In this document: piece by piece, positions 31,176-43,800 of the stretch | How the letters are laid out: every line of letters begins with the position of its first letter | Numbering within the stretch: the stretch's first letter is position 1 | Assembly (NCBI GenBank): GCA_963575745.1 | Contig: CAUYUJ010013880.1 | Span: 50,001 to 114,000, forward strand | Direction: 5' to 3' | Origin: Prorocentrum cordatum | Taxonomy: Eukaryota; Sar; Dinophyceae; Prorocentrales; Prorocentraceae | Length of the DNA stretch: 64,000 nt | The notes under the pieces: model-generated | Database searches by the model: none | Told to the model about the DNA's origin: nothing | The model's input: only the letters and a program-made list of their open reading frames with translations | Made by a program: the position numbers and the translations under genes

Positions 31176-32526
31176 CTCCCGGGCCGCCGGGCGGCGGCGG
31201 AGGAGGAGGAGGAGGAGGAGGAGGAGGAGGAGAAGGAGGAGGAGGAGGAGGAGGAGGAGGAGGAGGAGGAGGAGGGGGAGGAGGAGGAGGAGGAGGAGGG
31301 AGGGAGGAGGAGGAGGAGGAGGAGGAGTCAGGGTCGGCCTGGGCTTGCCTGGGAGGCACGGCGTGCGCTGCGGGGCGCTCGCGGGGCGCGAAGGCCAGCG
31401 CGCCTCGCGCCCCGCCCGGGTGACCGTGCCGCGTGGTCGCGCACCCCGCCGCGGCTGGAAGGATCGCGTCGCAAACAAAACAAATCACGACGGGAGGCTT
31501 TCGGCCGTTTCCGGCCGCTGGGGGCCCTCGCCGGGCCCCAGGACCGTCAAACAACGACTCAGGACGAGAAACTGGTCCCGGGGAAAGGGTCGGGACTTCC
31601 GGGGACCGCGTTGGACGGCGGGGGGAGGGAGGAGGGAGGGGAGGGGGAGAGGAGCGAACAGTAGGAGGATGAGAGGATGACGGAGGGGGGGTCGACGAGG
31701 ATGAGGACGAGTGATAAGAAGATGCAGACAATGGAAGAGTGAAACCATGGAGGAGCAGAGGAGCAAGAGGAGGATGAGGAAAGAGGGATGGGGATGGGGA
31801 GGATGAACCAGAGAGGAGGGGAATAATAGGGTAGATGAGGGAACCTGGGATACGGTGGAGGAACATGAGGAAGAACATTAAGACATATTTTATGATAATG
31901 ATGGGAATGAGGAGCCCGTACAATAAACACTCGCACAAGCAACCGTGCCTCCCCGCCCCTTAAGTCGCAATGTGCCAGTGGACGGGAGGAGAACACTTCC
32001 ATGTTCAGCATTTCATCCAAGGACCCCAGCGCATCTCCTACGGTTTCTCTTCCTCCCTCGGCTCTCCTTCATCCTCCTCCTCCTCCTCCTCCTCTTCTCT
32101 ACCTCCTGTTTCCCCTTCTCCTCTCTCCTCCTCCTCCCCCTCCTCCTCCTCCTCCTCCTCCTCATCTCCTGAATCTCCTCTTCCTCATCCAGCTCTTCCT
32201 ATTCCTCCTCTCTGCAGCATGCTCTCCAGTGCCACTGCTGCTGGGAAGGCCCTGCACCTCATCCTTCCCACCTTGCCTTCTTCCTGGACTCGTGCCTTAT
32301 TCGGCTGCTCGCCTGCACAGTCCTGCCTGCCCAGGCCTTCCGCCTGCACGTCCGTCGCCGTCTGCCTGCTCCCCCCCTCCTGCCTCTCCATTTCTCTTTC
32401 GTTTTTTGTTTTGTTGTTGTTGTTTGTTTGTTTGTTTGTTTGTTTGTTTGTTTATTTGTTCGTGTGTTTTTGTTTGTTGGTTTGTTTTGGTTTCTATCTC
32501 TCTCTATTCCTCTCTTTCTCTCTAAA

Positions 32527-32561
<35 letters not shown>

Positions 32562-35500
32562 TTCTCTCTGTCTGTAGTTGCGTTTTTGCTATATCTATAT
32601 ATATATATATATATCTATTACTCTTTTCTCCTCTCTGTCTCTCGTGCCCCGCGAGCCTCCGCGGCAACTTGCTCCGTGGGCCTGGCGCCGGGCCGCCGAG
32701 AGGGGGGCCGCCCCCCAACAAGGGCGGCGCCTCCCCTCCCCGGGGGCTCCGAGGCGCGCGCGCGCGCAACGCCGCGGTGCCCCTTGCCATCTCTCCGGGG
32801 TGCGAAGTGGGCGACTTTTGCCATGCTTCTGGCCAGAGGAAGAAAAAAGTGCCGAGACCGCTACCCTTCGCTCGTGTTCGATTTCTTCGGCCTCCTCGGA
32901 GGCTCTCGTTGTCACCGCTGGATTCGCCTCGAAATCCTGGTCAGAACGCGACCCGGGAGAGGTCCGGGGAGTAGCGGTATCGGTACCTTTTGGTTTCCCC
33001 CTCTAGTCGGGGCGTTGACCTAAGGTGAAGGGGCCCTGGGACACACAGATGAACAGACACAAGTGACAGGACTCCCCCTATCTTCCTATGTTCTCTGGGT
33101 TTGTGTCTTCCCCCCCCACTTCCCATGCCTTCCCATATTTTCGGAGGAATCGACGATTAATTGTGTCTGTTTGTTTTCCTCCCTCCTGATAAGGAGCCCC
33201 AAATAAGGAACGGGGCGCCTTTTTTATCCACAAGTGAAGCCTCGGCTTCCCATCGAAGGCCTACGGAAAACCTTGGGCAAGCTTTGAAACAATCAAGGAA
33301 CACCGAGACCCTCTCCAGCGAAAAAGGTTCCTCCTTCAGCGCCCCGACTGTATCGCCGCATCCCGGTGCAACATTTGCGACTTCTTCTTCTTGCTTTCCA
33401 ATGGTCGCAATCTAAGTCTATTTCCCCACATCCTGAGTGGGGTTCTTGTTTTCCCAGAACACCCTCTCCTTCCCACCCACCTCCCGCTCCATCTTCCATA
33501 CAGCACAAAATTATTCCTACCACACACACCATACCATACCATAGTTCCTACCACACATACCATACCATACCATACCATACCATACACCATACGTACCATA
33601 CCGTACCATACCATACCATGGCGTACCATAGCATACCATACCATATCACACCAATGCCACACCGTACCATACCATACCATACCTCCAGTACCATACCATA
33701 CCATATCATACCATACCGTACCATACCATACCTACCATACCATTCCATACCACTCCATACCGAAAACCATATTACTTACATGGTTTCGTGCCCCTCCCAC
33801 CCCTCCAGGAAGGCCCCGCCTGAGCGAGGAGGGTATCGGAAAACCATACTATTTACATGGTTTCGTGCCCCTCCCACCCCTCCAGGGAGGCCCCGCCTGA
33901 GCGAGGAACGCATCGGAAAACCATACTATTTACATGGTTTCGTGCCCCTCCCACCCCTCAGGGAGGCCCAGCCTGAGCGAGGAGGGTATCGGAAAACCAT
34001 ACTATTTACATGGTTTCGTGCCCCTCCCACACCTCCACGGAGGCCCCGCCTGAGCGAGGAGGGTATCCGACAATCATACTATTTACATGGTTTCGTGCCC
34101 CTCCCACCCTCCAGGGAGGCCCCGCCTGAGCGAGGAGGGTATCGGAAAACCATACTATTTACATGGTTTCGTGCCCCTCCCACCCCTCCAGGGAGGCCCC
34201 GCCTGAGCGAGGAGGGTATCCGAAACCATACTATTTACATGGTTTCGTGCCCCTCCCACCCCTCCAGGGAGGCCCCGCCTGAGCGAGGAGGGTATCCGAA
34301 AACCATACTATTCCATGGTTTCGTGCCCCTCCCACCCCTCCAGGAGGCCCCGCCTGAGCGAGGAGGGTATCGGAAAACCATACTATTTACATGGTTTCGT
34401 GCCCCTCCCACCCTCCAGGGAGGCCCCGCCTGAGCGAGGAGGGTATCGGAAAACCATACTATTTACATGGTTTCGTGCCCCTCCCACCCCTCCAGGGAGG
34501 CCCCGCCTGAGCGAGGAGGGTATCGGAAACCATACTATTTACATGGTTTCGTGCCCCTCCCACCCTCCAGGGAGGCCCCGCCTGAGCGAGGAGGGTATCG
34601 GAAGACCATACTATTTACATGGTTTCGTGCCCCTCCCACACCTCCAGGGAGGCCCCGCCTGAGCGAGGAGGGTATCCGAAAACCATACTATTTACATGGT
34701 TTCGTGCCCCTCCCACCTCTCCAGGGGTGGGCCGCCTGAGCGAGGAGGGTATCGGAAGACCATACTATTTACCTGGTTTCGTGCCCTCCCACCCCTGCAG
34801 GGAGGCCCCGCCTGAGCGAGGAGGGTATCCGATAACCATAATATTTACATGGTTTCGTGCCCCTCCCACCTCTCCAGGGAGGCGCAACCATACTATTTAC
34901 ATGGTTTCGTGCCCCTCCCACACTTCCAAGGAGGCCCCGCCTGAGCGAGGAGGGTATCGGAAAACCATGTGTTTACATGGTTTCGCGCCCCTCACACCTC
35001 TCCAGGGAGGCCCCGCCTGAGCGAGGAGGGTATCCGAAAACCATACTATTTACATGGTTTCGTGCCCCTCCCACCCCTGCAGGGGGGCCCCGCCTGAGCG
35101 AGGAGGGTATCCGAAAACCATACTATTTACATGGTTCGTGCCCCTCCCACCTCTCCAGGGAGGCCCCGCCTGAGCGAGGAGGGTATCCGAAAACCATACT
35201 ATTTACATGGTTTCGTGCCCCTCCACCCCTCCAGGGAGGCCCCGCTTGAGCGAGGAGGGTATCGGAAGACCATACTATTTACATGGTTTCGTGCCCCTCC
35301 CACCCCTCCAGGGAGGCCCCGCCTGAGCGAGGAGGGTATCCGAAAACCATACTATTTACATGGTTTCGTGCCCCTCCCACCCCTCCAGGGAGGCCCCGCC
35401 TGAGCGAGGAGGGTATCGGACAAACCATACTATTTACATGGTTTCGTGCCCCTCCCACACCTCCAGGGAGGCCCCGCCTGAGCGAGGAGGGTATCCGAAA

Positions 35501-37800
35501 ACCATACTATTTACATGGTTTCGTGCCCCTCCCACCCCTCCAGGGAGGCCCAGCCTGAGCGAGGAGGGTATCGGAAAACCATACTATTTACATGGTTTCG
35601 TGCCCCTCCCACCCCTCCAGAGAGGCCCCGCCTGAGCGAGGAGGGTATCGCCATGCTCATCATCCATCATCCTCTTCCTCCTCCTCCTCCTCCTCCTCCT
35701 CCTCCTCCTCCTCCTCCTCTTCCTGGAGGGTATCGGAAAACATGCTGTTTACACGGTTTCGTGTCCCCCCTCCACTCCTCCAGAGAGGCCGCGCTTGAAC
35801 GAGGAGGGTCGCGGAAAGCAGTACTCTTCGCCAGGTTTCGTGGCCCTCCCCCCTTCCAGCGGGGCCCCGCCAAAGCGATCAAGAAAATGGGTCCCACGAA
35901 ACCGTTAATCTCTTTATGTGGGGAACTCCGTTAGCATAATGTTGGGAATCGTTTTTAGCCATAACATACAACAACGGGTGTTTCACAAATGGGCCGGACG
36001 GCCCAATCGTCTTTAGGTAACTGGGCTTAATCAGTGGGTTTGCAGCCGCGATCGTCTTTACGTTTTCCAACTTGCCTCCTCAATGTTATTATGTTGCAAG
36101 TCGCAGCGTCCCGTTTCTGCTTTCCGGTCAGGGGTCCCTCTTCGACCGCGCCAGGGGGGAGGGCTTCTTTTTGCCGCCCCTGCCGCACTCACGCATGCGG
36201 CACCTCCCGCCAAAAAGAGAGGCGCGGGCAGGAGGGGTACTGGTGCCCTCCGCTCGCGCTCGGACTTCGGCACGGCTTCCTCGGAGAGGGCGCACCTCCT
36301 CTTTCGCTTTCTGTGCCTTTCCCTCCTGCTACTTCATCGCCCCTACATCGCGCAGCGGCCTTGGGGGCCAGGAGCACCTCTGGGCGGACCTCGCGCGGCC
36401 TCCTCGCCTCTCGGCCTTAGTGAGGTTTTGTCCGGGTTTGCTTCTCGCTCTCTCCCTCGACGGGCCGCCATGGCCAACCCCTCGCTCTTCTCTGTCTCTT
36501 TCTCTCTCTCTCTCTCTCCCTCTCTCTCTTCGCCAGGCCTCCGCTGCGTGCCCCTCTTCCTCCACGAGAGGCGCGTGCGGGCCAAGCTTGGGCCGGAGCG
36601 CAACGAAAGGCTCTGCACCCTCCGGCCGCCAAAAACTCTGCCCCACCAATCTGCGGCCCCGCCCGCGGCCACGCACGCCTCCTTTTCCTCCTCCTCCTCC
36701 TCCTCCTCCTCCTCCTCCTCCTCCTCCTCCTCCTCTCCCCTCCCCTCCCCCTCCCCCCCCCTCCCCCTCCCCTCCGCCTCGCCGCCTCCTCCTCCTCCCT
36801 CCTCCTCCTCCTCCGCCTCCTCCTCCTCCGTCTCCTCCTCCGTCTCCTCCTCCTCCTCCTCCTCCTCCTCCTCCTCCCCCAATATAGTACTGAGTTTGGA
36901 CCCTACAGCCGCGAGGCAATCATTACTGCCTGGCGTCCGACTCCAGGAAAAACACCTGGCAGAACCCTATGCAGCCCACGGGTTGACGCGCACTCCCGTG
37001 GAAGTGAAGCTGCGCCTCTTTGTTCCCCCCCCCGCCCTCCGTCCAGAGCTCCTCCTCCTCCTCCTCCTTCCTCCCTCTCCTCCTCCTCCTCCTCTCCTCC
37101 TCCTCTCTCTCCTCCCCCTCCTCCTCCTCCTCCCTCCTCCTCCTCCCCTCCTCCCCCTCCCCCTCCCCCTCCCCCTCCTCTGCTCCTCCGTCCTCCCTGC
37201 CTCGGCGCGCCGCCCCCCCCCCCCCCCTCCGCGAGCGGCGAGCCGCGCGCGGCTCTTCGCACGCCTCTCTCCCCCGCGAGCGTGCCGCCTCCTCCTCCTC
37301 TCCGCGAGCGCGCCGCCTCCGCGGATCGGCTGCGCCTCACGCTCGAGACCCTCGACGGCCCTCCCGTCCTGGCCTCCGCCAGGGGGGAGAGTGGCAAAAC
37401 CACGTGCACGTCGGTCGGAAGAAGTGGGTGGAAGCATCAGGTACGACGGCGTTGAAAGTACATCGGGCTCCCGCCCGCTCCCTGATGAGGAGGGAAAAGG
37501 GAAAACCGTTCGTCTCTCCCTTGAGACTGGAAGGCGCCTGCGAGTAGACTGGGACCTGGGAGTCCGGCCGTGCGCTCGCCGCGACCCGGGGGGGGCGTGC
37601 GCCGGCGGACGCTGGCGAAGGCCCGCCGCACACGGCCATCTGAACGACGCAGCTGGCCACGTCTTCGGCGGAGACGAAGCCCTCCTCCGCACGCCGCCGC
37701 TCGATCTCCTGATACATGTATATATGACAGAAAGAGAGGGAGAGAGGGATCTACATATATATATATATATATGTATATATAGAGAGAGAGAGAGAGAGCG

Positions 37801-37851
<51 letters not shown>

Positions 37852-40800
37852 TAGAGCGAGAGAGAGAGAGAGAGGGAGAGCAGGCGCCAGCCGCCGCCCC
37901 GCCGCCGCCCCGTGCGCTGTCTGGGCACGCCCGGCCTCGTGCGCGGTCTTCGTATAGCTCCGCGCGGCTGCCGTCCCCCGGCGGGGGAGGCGACCCGTCG
38001 CCGCCTCGTCGCCGCCTCGTGCGCAAGGCTGGCGGCGAGGGGGGCGCGATGGAGAGCGAGACGGGAGAGGGGGGTGGAGAGGCAGGGCGGAAGGAGAGGG
38101 CAGACAGGCAGGAGAGGGGGGGGGGGCTATCATCGTGCCCTGCGCGCCCATGTCGCAGGCGAAGGCGGCCAAGGGGGAATCCTGTTCGGGCGGGCCACCC
38201 CGACCGACCCAGGGGGCGACAGTTTTTGTCGGGGGGAGGGGCGAGGAGGCGGAGGAGAAGGAGGAGGAGGAGGAGCAGGAGGAGGAGGAGGAGCAGGAGG
38301 AGGAGGAGGAGGAGGAGGAGGGAGGAGGAGAAGGAGGAGGAGGAGGAGGAGGAGGAGGAGGAGGAGGAGGCGGAGGAGGAGGAGGAGGAGGAGGCGGAGG
38401 AGGAGGAGGAGGAGGAGGAGGAGGGAGGAGGAGGAGGAGGAGGAGGAGGAGGCGGAGGAGGCGGAGGAGGAGGAGGAGGAGGAGGAGGACCGCTCCCCGC
38501 CGCGCGAGGGCCAGGGCGCTGGAAAAAGGCGCCCTCGTGCCGGCAGCCCCGAGGGAGAACCCCGCGCAGCGGCAGCGCCGGGCAGCTGCCGCGACGGTCC
38601 GCGCCAGGGGCGCCCGGGGCAGCGGCGTGCGGCAGGGCGGCGAGGGATCGGCCGCGGATCGGGAGCGGCCCAGAGGGGGGCGTCCAAGAGGGGGGGGCGC
38701 AAACCATGGCCGGCGGCACGTGCGCGGCCCAGGGGGGGGGGGGCTGGGGACGCAACGAAGCAAGAAGAGGCGCCATGACATCTGGGGAGGTAGCATCCCC
38801 GACGCCATGAGATCCACCCCCCCCTAGTCACCACCCCCCTCTGTTCCGGCCCCGAGCGGAGGCACCGGGCGAGCGCCGCGCGCGGGCGTGGCGCGCGGGA
38901 GGGCCGGCGGCTGCGGCTGGAGCTCGGAGTGCGTTCGAGCGGGGGGGGGCAGTTCCGGGACGGCGCGCGAGTCCAGGTCGCGGGGTGCGGTGGGCGTGGC
39001 CAAGGTATGAGAACGCGCTTCCCCCCACTCCATGTGGCTGCACCAGGAGGGGGCGGTGCCTCCAGGAGGGGGCGCATCCAAGACTGCAAGACAGCAACGG
39101 GTGAGCACTTCGCTCATGCACCTCTCTGGGCAAGGCGCGCCGACCACCACCTCAGACTCACCCCGCGACATGCCGCAGCCAGCTGTCGGTCCCGAGCCCA
39201 GATCCTGTCGAGTAACATGCATACCTTACGGGTGAGGGCCACCAGCCACATTTTTACGCCGCGGCGCGGCAGAGGCCATCCGCTCGCGCGTCCAAGTAGC
39301 CCGGACTACGGCATTGCGACTTGTCCCGCATTCGGGGATGGACAGACCCCCCTTTAGTAAAACGTGGTTCAGCGAAAACGACCTGAGGCCCAAACCTGGT
39401 GGGCGCAAGCCTGGAAAAATAACGGCCACGGCGCCCTCTCGAGAGCCGAAAACGGACAATTCACTGATCGACGTGTCACTGTTGGAGGTTCTGTCCACCA
39501 CCGACGCATGCAAGAAGGGGGGAAAGAAGCGAGCCGGCCGCAGAGACAGGAGATGGGAAAGGAGGCGCCCTCGCGCGGCGGGGCCGCGGGGGGCGCGCGG
39601 GGGGCGGCCAGAGGCCGCAGGGCAGCCCCTGGGGAGCGAGCGCGGCAGCATGTAAAATGCGCATGGAGGGCGGGCGGTCTGCGCTGCGTTTTACCATCTG
39701 CAGGGCTGCCTGCAGTTGCCTTTGTGAATCTCTGCCTAACTTGGGCAGAGGCGTCCTTCTGCAGGCTGTCCCCGCCCCAGTCCCTGCAGGAACACACTTT
39801 AGGGGTTGAAAGGAACAAACAGAAAAACATGTAAAATGCGTGGCATGGAGGCGCAGACGCTGCCGGAAACACCCGACAGGCGGTTGCTTCCCTTCGCACT
39901 GTCGGGTCCAGAAGAAGCGTACGGTGGGGGCGTTGACCTAAGGAACTCCAAATAAGGAGCGAGGCCCCTTTCTCCCATAAGTCGAACTTCGATCTCCCAC
40001 GGAGCACCTCCTGAACACCTAAGGCAAGCTGCAGAACAATCAAGGAACACCGAGCCCCTCCCCAACGAAAAGGGTTCCTTCTTCAGCGCCCCGACTGTAC
40101 GTGGGCTGCGCTGGACCCTGTGGGCTCAGCTCTCTGCGCTGGAGAGGCGCATGGCTTTACTCTGTGGAAAGCTTCCGAACAGGCCAGCCGCGCCGTGCGT
40201 AGCTTGCTTCCTGTTGGCCTGACCCGCCTTTCCTGCTGGGCCGCGAGGGGGACGGCGGAGACAGAAGAGGAGGAGGGCTACACGGACGAGAGAAGAGCGC
40301 GAGCAGGAGGAGGGAGGAGGGACACGGGACACGTCCCTGCTGAGTCCAGGGGCCCTGTTGGGGCCTGCTGGGGCCCCGTGCTAGTGCCTGCTACAGTCAA
40401 GCATCGTGCTGCCATACGGGACGCTGAACACGGCACGAAGAGGCCTTTTCTGGCCACGGCGAGCCTCGGACACGAGCGCGTGCCCCGACCCAGATCTGCG
40501 GGGGCGGCCAGGCAACCGGAGCCCTCTCCCGAGCCCAACGCGGTCCCTCTCTCGGTGTCTTCACTGCCAAGTCCCGCTGCTGGGATGCAGTGGAGGCCAG
40601 TCCACAGGAAGCCTTCCACGAGAGACCCGACCCTGAGACCCCAGGACGTCCATCGACTCCCGGTGCGGGAGCGTCGCGCTTTCCAGCGCAAGACCCTCGG
40701 AACCCAACCAAGACACCCATGGCACCCTGGAGGCAAGCAGGGCGTTTCTTGGCATGGGCCTCAACTGCATGCCGAGGGGGGCCCCCTGGGCCCCCGGGCT

Positions 40801-43800
40801 CGTCTCCTCGGGCGGCAGCAGCGACGACGGCACGTTGCCAGGGTGGACGATGCCGACGGCAATGTTGTGCGGCCGCCCGTCCAACGCCAAGCTCCGCGTG
40901 AGGCCTGCGGGGCAGAATCGGGAGCAGCGGCGCCGCCGGGAAATCACCGCCGCCCCATCCGGGGCTAAAGGGGCCTCCTGCGGGGCGGAGGGAGAAGGAC
41001 GGCGAGGAGGAGGCGGAGGAGGAGGAGGATGGAGGATGAGGAGGATGGAGGATGGAGGATGGAGGATGGAGGATGGAGGATGGTGGATGGAGGATGGAGG
41101 ATGGAGGATGAGGAGGAGGAGGAGGAGGAGGAGGAGGAGGAGGAGGAGGATGGAGGAGGAGGAGGAGGAGGAGGAGGAGGAGGATGGAGGAGGAGGAGTA
41201 GGAGGAGAGGGACGAGTGGGTGTGTGGGCAGCGGTGGAGGGACAGCAATGCACGTCCCTGCCTTCGCCGCAATTCGGATACTTCCGCCCTGCGGGCTTCT
41301 CCGCTCTTCTGGTCCCTCTTCGCACCTCTTGCCCCGCTCAGTCTGCACTAAGGTGACCAGAGTTCTAGCTTGATGTTGTTCGTGCGCTCTGGTTCCGTGG
41401 CACCAGGTCGCTGTATTGAGACGCATCGGCCATCCCGCCGATATCTGCGCAACGCAAAATGGATGAACAGGAACAAAATCAGGAGGAGGGGGAGGACGAA
41501 AACCGTGGGGCGAGTTGGCGAGGAAATTCGGGCGCTTGAAATGAAAAAATCCCAGTGGATTCTCGGAGGGATGAAGGAGGAGGATGAGACAGATGACGGG
41601 GAAGTGAGGATGATTGATTTTTCCAGCGAAAGAAACCTGGAATAGCAGATCGAGACAACCGCTGCCCTTCAGAAAACTACCCGGAACGCGCAGTATACGG
41701 ACAAGCGAACACAAAGAGACACGTGCATTGTAAGTCGTAGCATCACATCGCATGCAACGAACTGGCGAAGCAACTGGCCAAGCAAGTATTCGGTGTTTCC
41801 CAGAAAAGCCCAGTCTGGAGCGAAGAAGCAACCACAAGCAAAGCACAACTACGGAAACAAGAGAACACAAAACGTCGAACACGAGGCACAATCGGACCTC
41901 AGCCCGCGCACGTTGTGGATCTTCCCGCAGCTCGACACGCAGGCGATACGTGGACTGGAGGGCAGCCCACCACGACGAAGTGCCCTGGCCAAAGAAAATA
42001 TCCTGGCCGACTATTCGGTGAGGGCATTGTTTTTCTCACTTCAAGGGCCTGGCCACCCGTGTCGACTTCAACTGCGCAAGGCCGCCCAAACGGAGCTTGC
42101 ACGGCCCCCCGCAGGCAGGACCCCCAAGGCCACCCGAGGCAGCGATTACCTGCGCGCCGCCCGCTGGCACTCGGGCCTGGGGCCCACAGCCTGCGCCCAC
42201 GCGGCCGACGCGCGCTCCGCGCGGGCCGCATCGCGCCCGCAGAGGCCCTTGGCCGCCGCAGCGTTGCTGATCCTCACGTCGGCGGAGGAGCGAGAGACGC
42301 CGAAGATCAGCAACTGCTGCGCGACCACGCACATGGCCTCGCCCGTCTCCATATCGGTAAGAAGAAGCGCAGAATATGCCCCGCTGAGGCCCAGGCACAC
42401 ACCTGGGAGGCGGCCGAGCACTTCTACCAACATCGGGAGGGGCCTCGGCCACGGCGCTGACGCCACGGTGCGACTTCTCCTCCTGAGGCAGGGCGGCGGT
42501 GTGACTGCCAAGCGGCAGACAGCCCTCCTGCCCCGCGCCCCCCCCCCCCCGAAGAGGGAGGAGGTAGGCTCCGCACTCCTCCTACTCCTGGAACGGCGGA
42601 GGCACTGACGCCTCGTTCGCCGCTATCTCCGCGGAGAAGGCCTTCATCAAGGCGTCCAGGTCCTGCTGCTTCTGATTCGAGCGGACGGGCTCCGCATGGC
42701 CGCCGCTTCGGGCTCCATTGCGAGCGCCGCCCGCCGTGGCGCCGAGGGGCTGCAGAAACGTGGCTGGGACCGTGGCCGCGGCGCTCACCGCTCCGCACTT
42801 GGCCTGCTGCGCCTGAGCCACCAGCGCGCCGCTGCAGAACCACAGCATCGGAGGCGTACCGCTTCCCGCCGCACAGCACATCGTCCCCGTCGACGCTGTC
42901 CCCGTCGGTGCCCTCGACGGTGTCGGAGGCGGGGTACGGCGGGATCTTGAGGCTGCCTGCCGACTCACACGCATCTGGACCCTCGACCCCTTGCAAGCTG
43001 AGGCAAAGCCCTTCGGGACCGCCGTCGCTCGTTGCGCCGTCGAGAAGGTCTCCTCCTCCGCCGCGGAGGCAGGCCTCGGGCACGCCCTGACGGCCGCGCC
43101 GCTCGCCGACGGAGGCTCAGCGACCGAGCAGGCGGTCGCAGCCCCAGCGCTGCCGCCGAGGAGCGCCTCGCGGAAGTCGCTGGCCACCCTGAACTCGCCG
43201 AGCTGCACCTCGTCGCCGTCGTCGCCGTCGACCAGCTGACACGCACAGCGGCCCCGCCGCGCGCGCGACGGCCTCTCTGTGCACTGCCAGCTGCTGCTGC
43301 AGCTCGGCCAGGCGCCATCCAGCAGACAGCCCAGCCGCGAAGGCACCCGACTCTGCCGCAAACCTGTCTCCTCCTTGGCCGGCCACCTTCCCGCCCTCCA
43401 GCTCCTCCAGGGTGCCGGACTCGACCTCGTCCACAGACTCGGTGTCGTGGCCCGCCCCGTCAAGGCTGTAGGACAAAGGTGGGGCCTCCACGCCGTCGAA
43501 CATCGCAAGCAGCTGGGCCTCCAGCTCCGCAACGTGCACGAGCTTGATGTTGGGCTCGAGCTGCCCCCACCTACCGCCAGGGAGCTCCCGAGCCCGCTGC
43601 TCCTGCTTTTCTGCCGCCGCCTGCCCGCCGCCGCTGCCACGAGCGAAGGCGCCGAACCGCGGCACCGCCACGACCTCGGCAAGCGCCGAAGCCGTAGCCC
43701 TGGCGAAACCTGCGGCGGGCACGTCCGCCGCATGCCATGCGGCATTACGGCGATACCGCCTGCTGCCACTGACGCGCACGCCAGCAACCGCCGCCTGGAA

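Noticed and set aside
30409-31938. 509-codon minus ORF and other long ORFs over CCT/GGA tracts
   Set aside because: Open frames come from repeats without stops. Only the 74-bp SDR exon inside is supported by homology and splice sites.
33366-35635. Series of overlapping ORFs with HGFVPLPP motif
   Set aside because: Each ends at the TGA built into the 77-bp unit; the unit length breaks the frame.
33771-35660. CRISPR-like array
   Set aside because: The whole 77-bp unit is conserved, with no variable spacers; the context is eukaryotic.
36083-38827. Several ORFs over 200 codons rich in Ser, Pro, Arg or Glu
   Set aside because: Same cause: GGA/CCT and GA/TA repeats on both strands.
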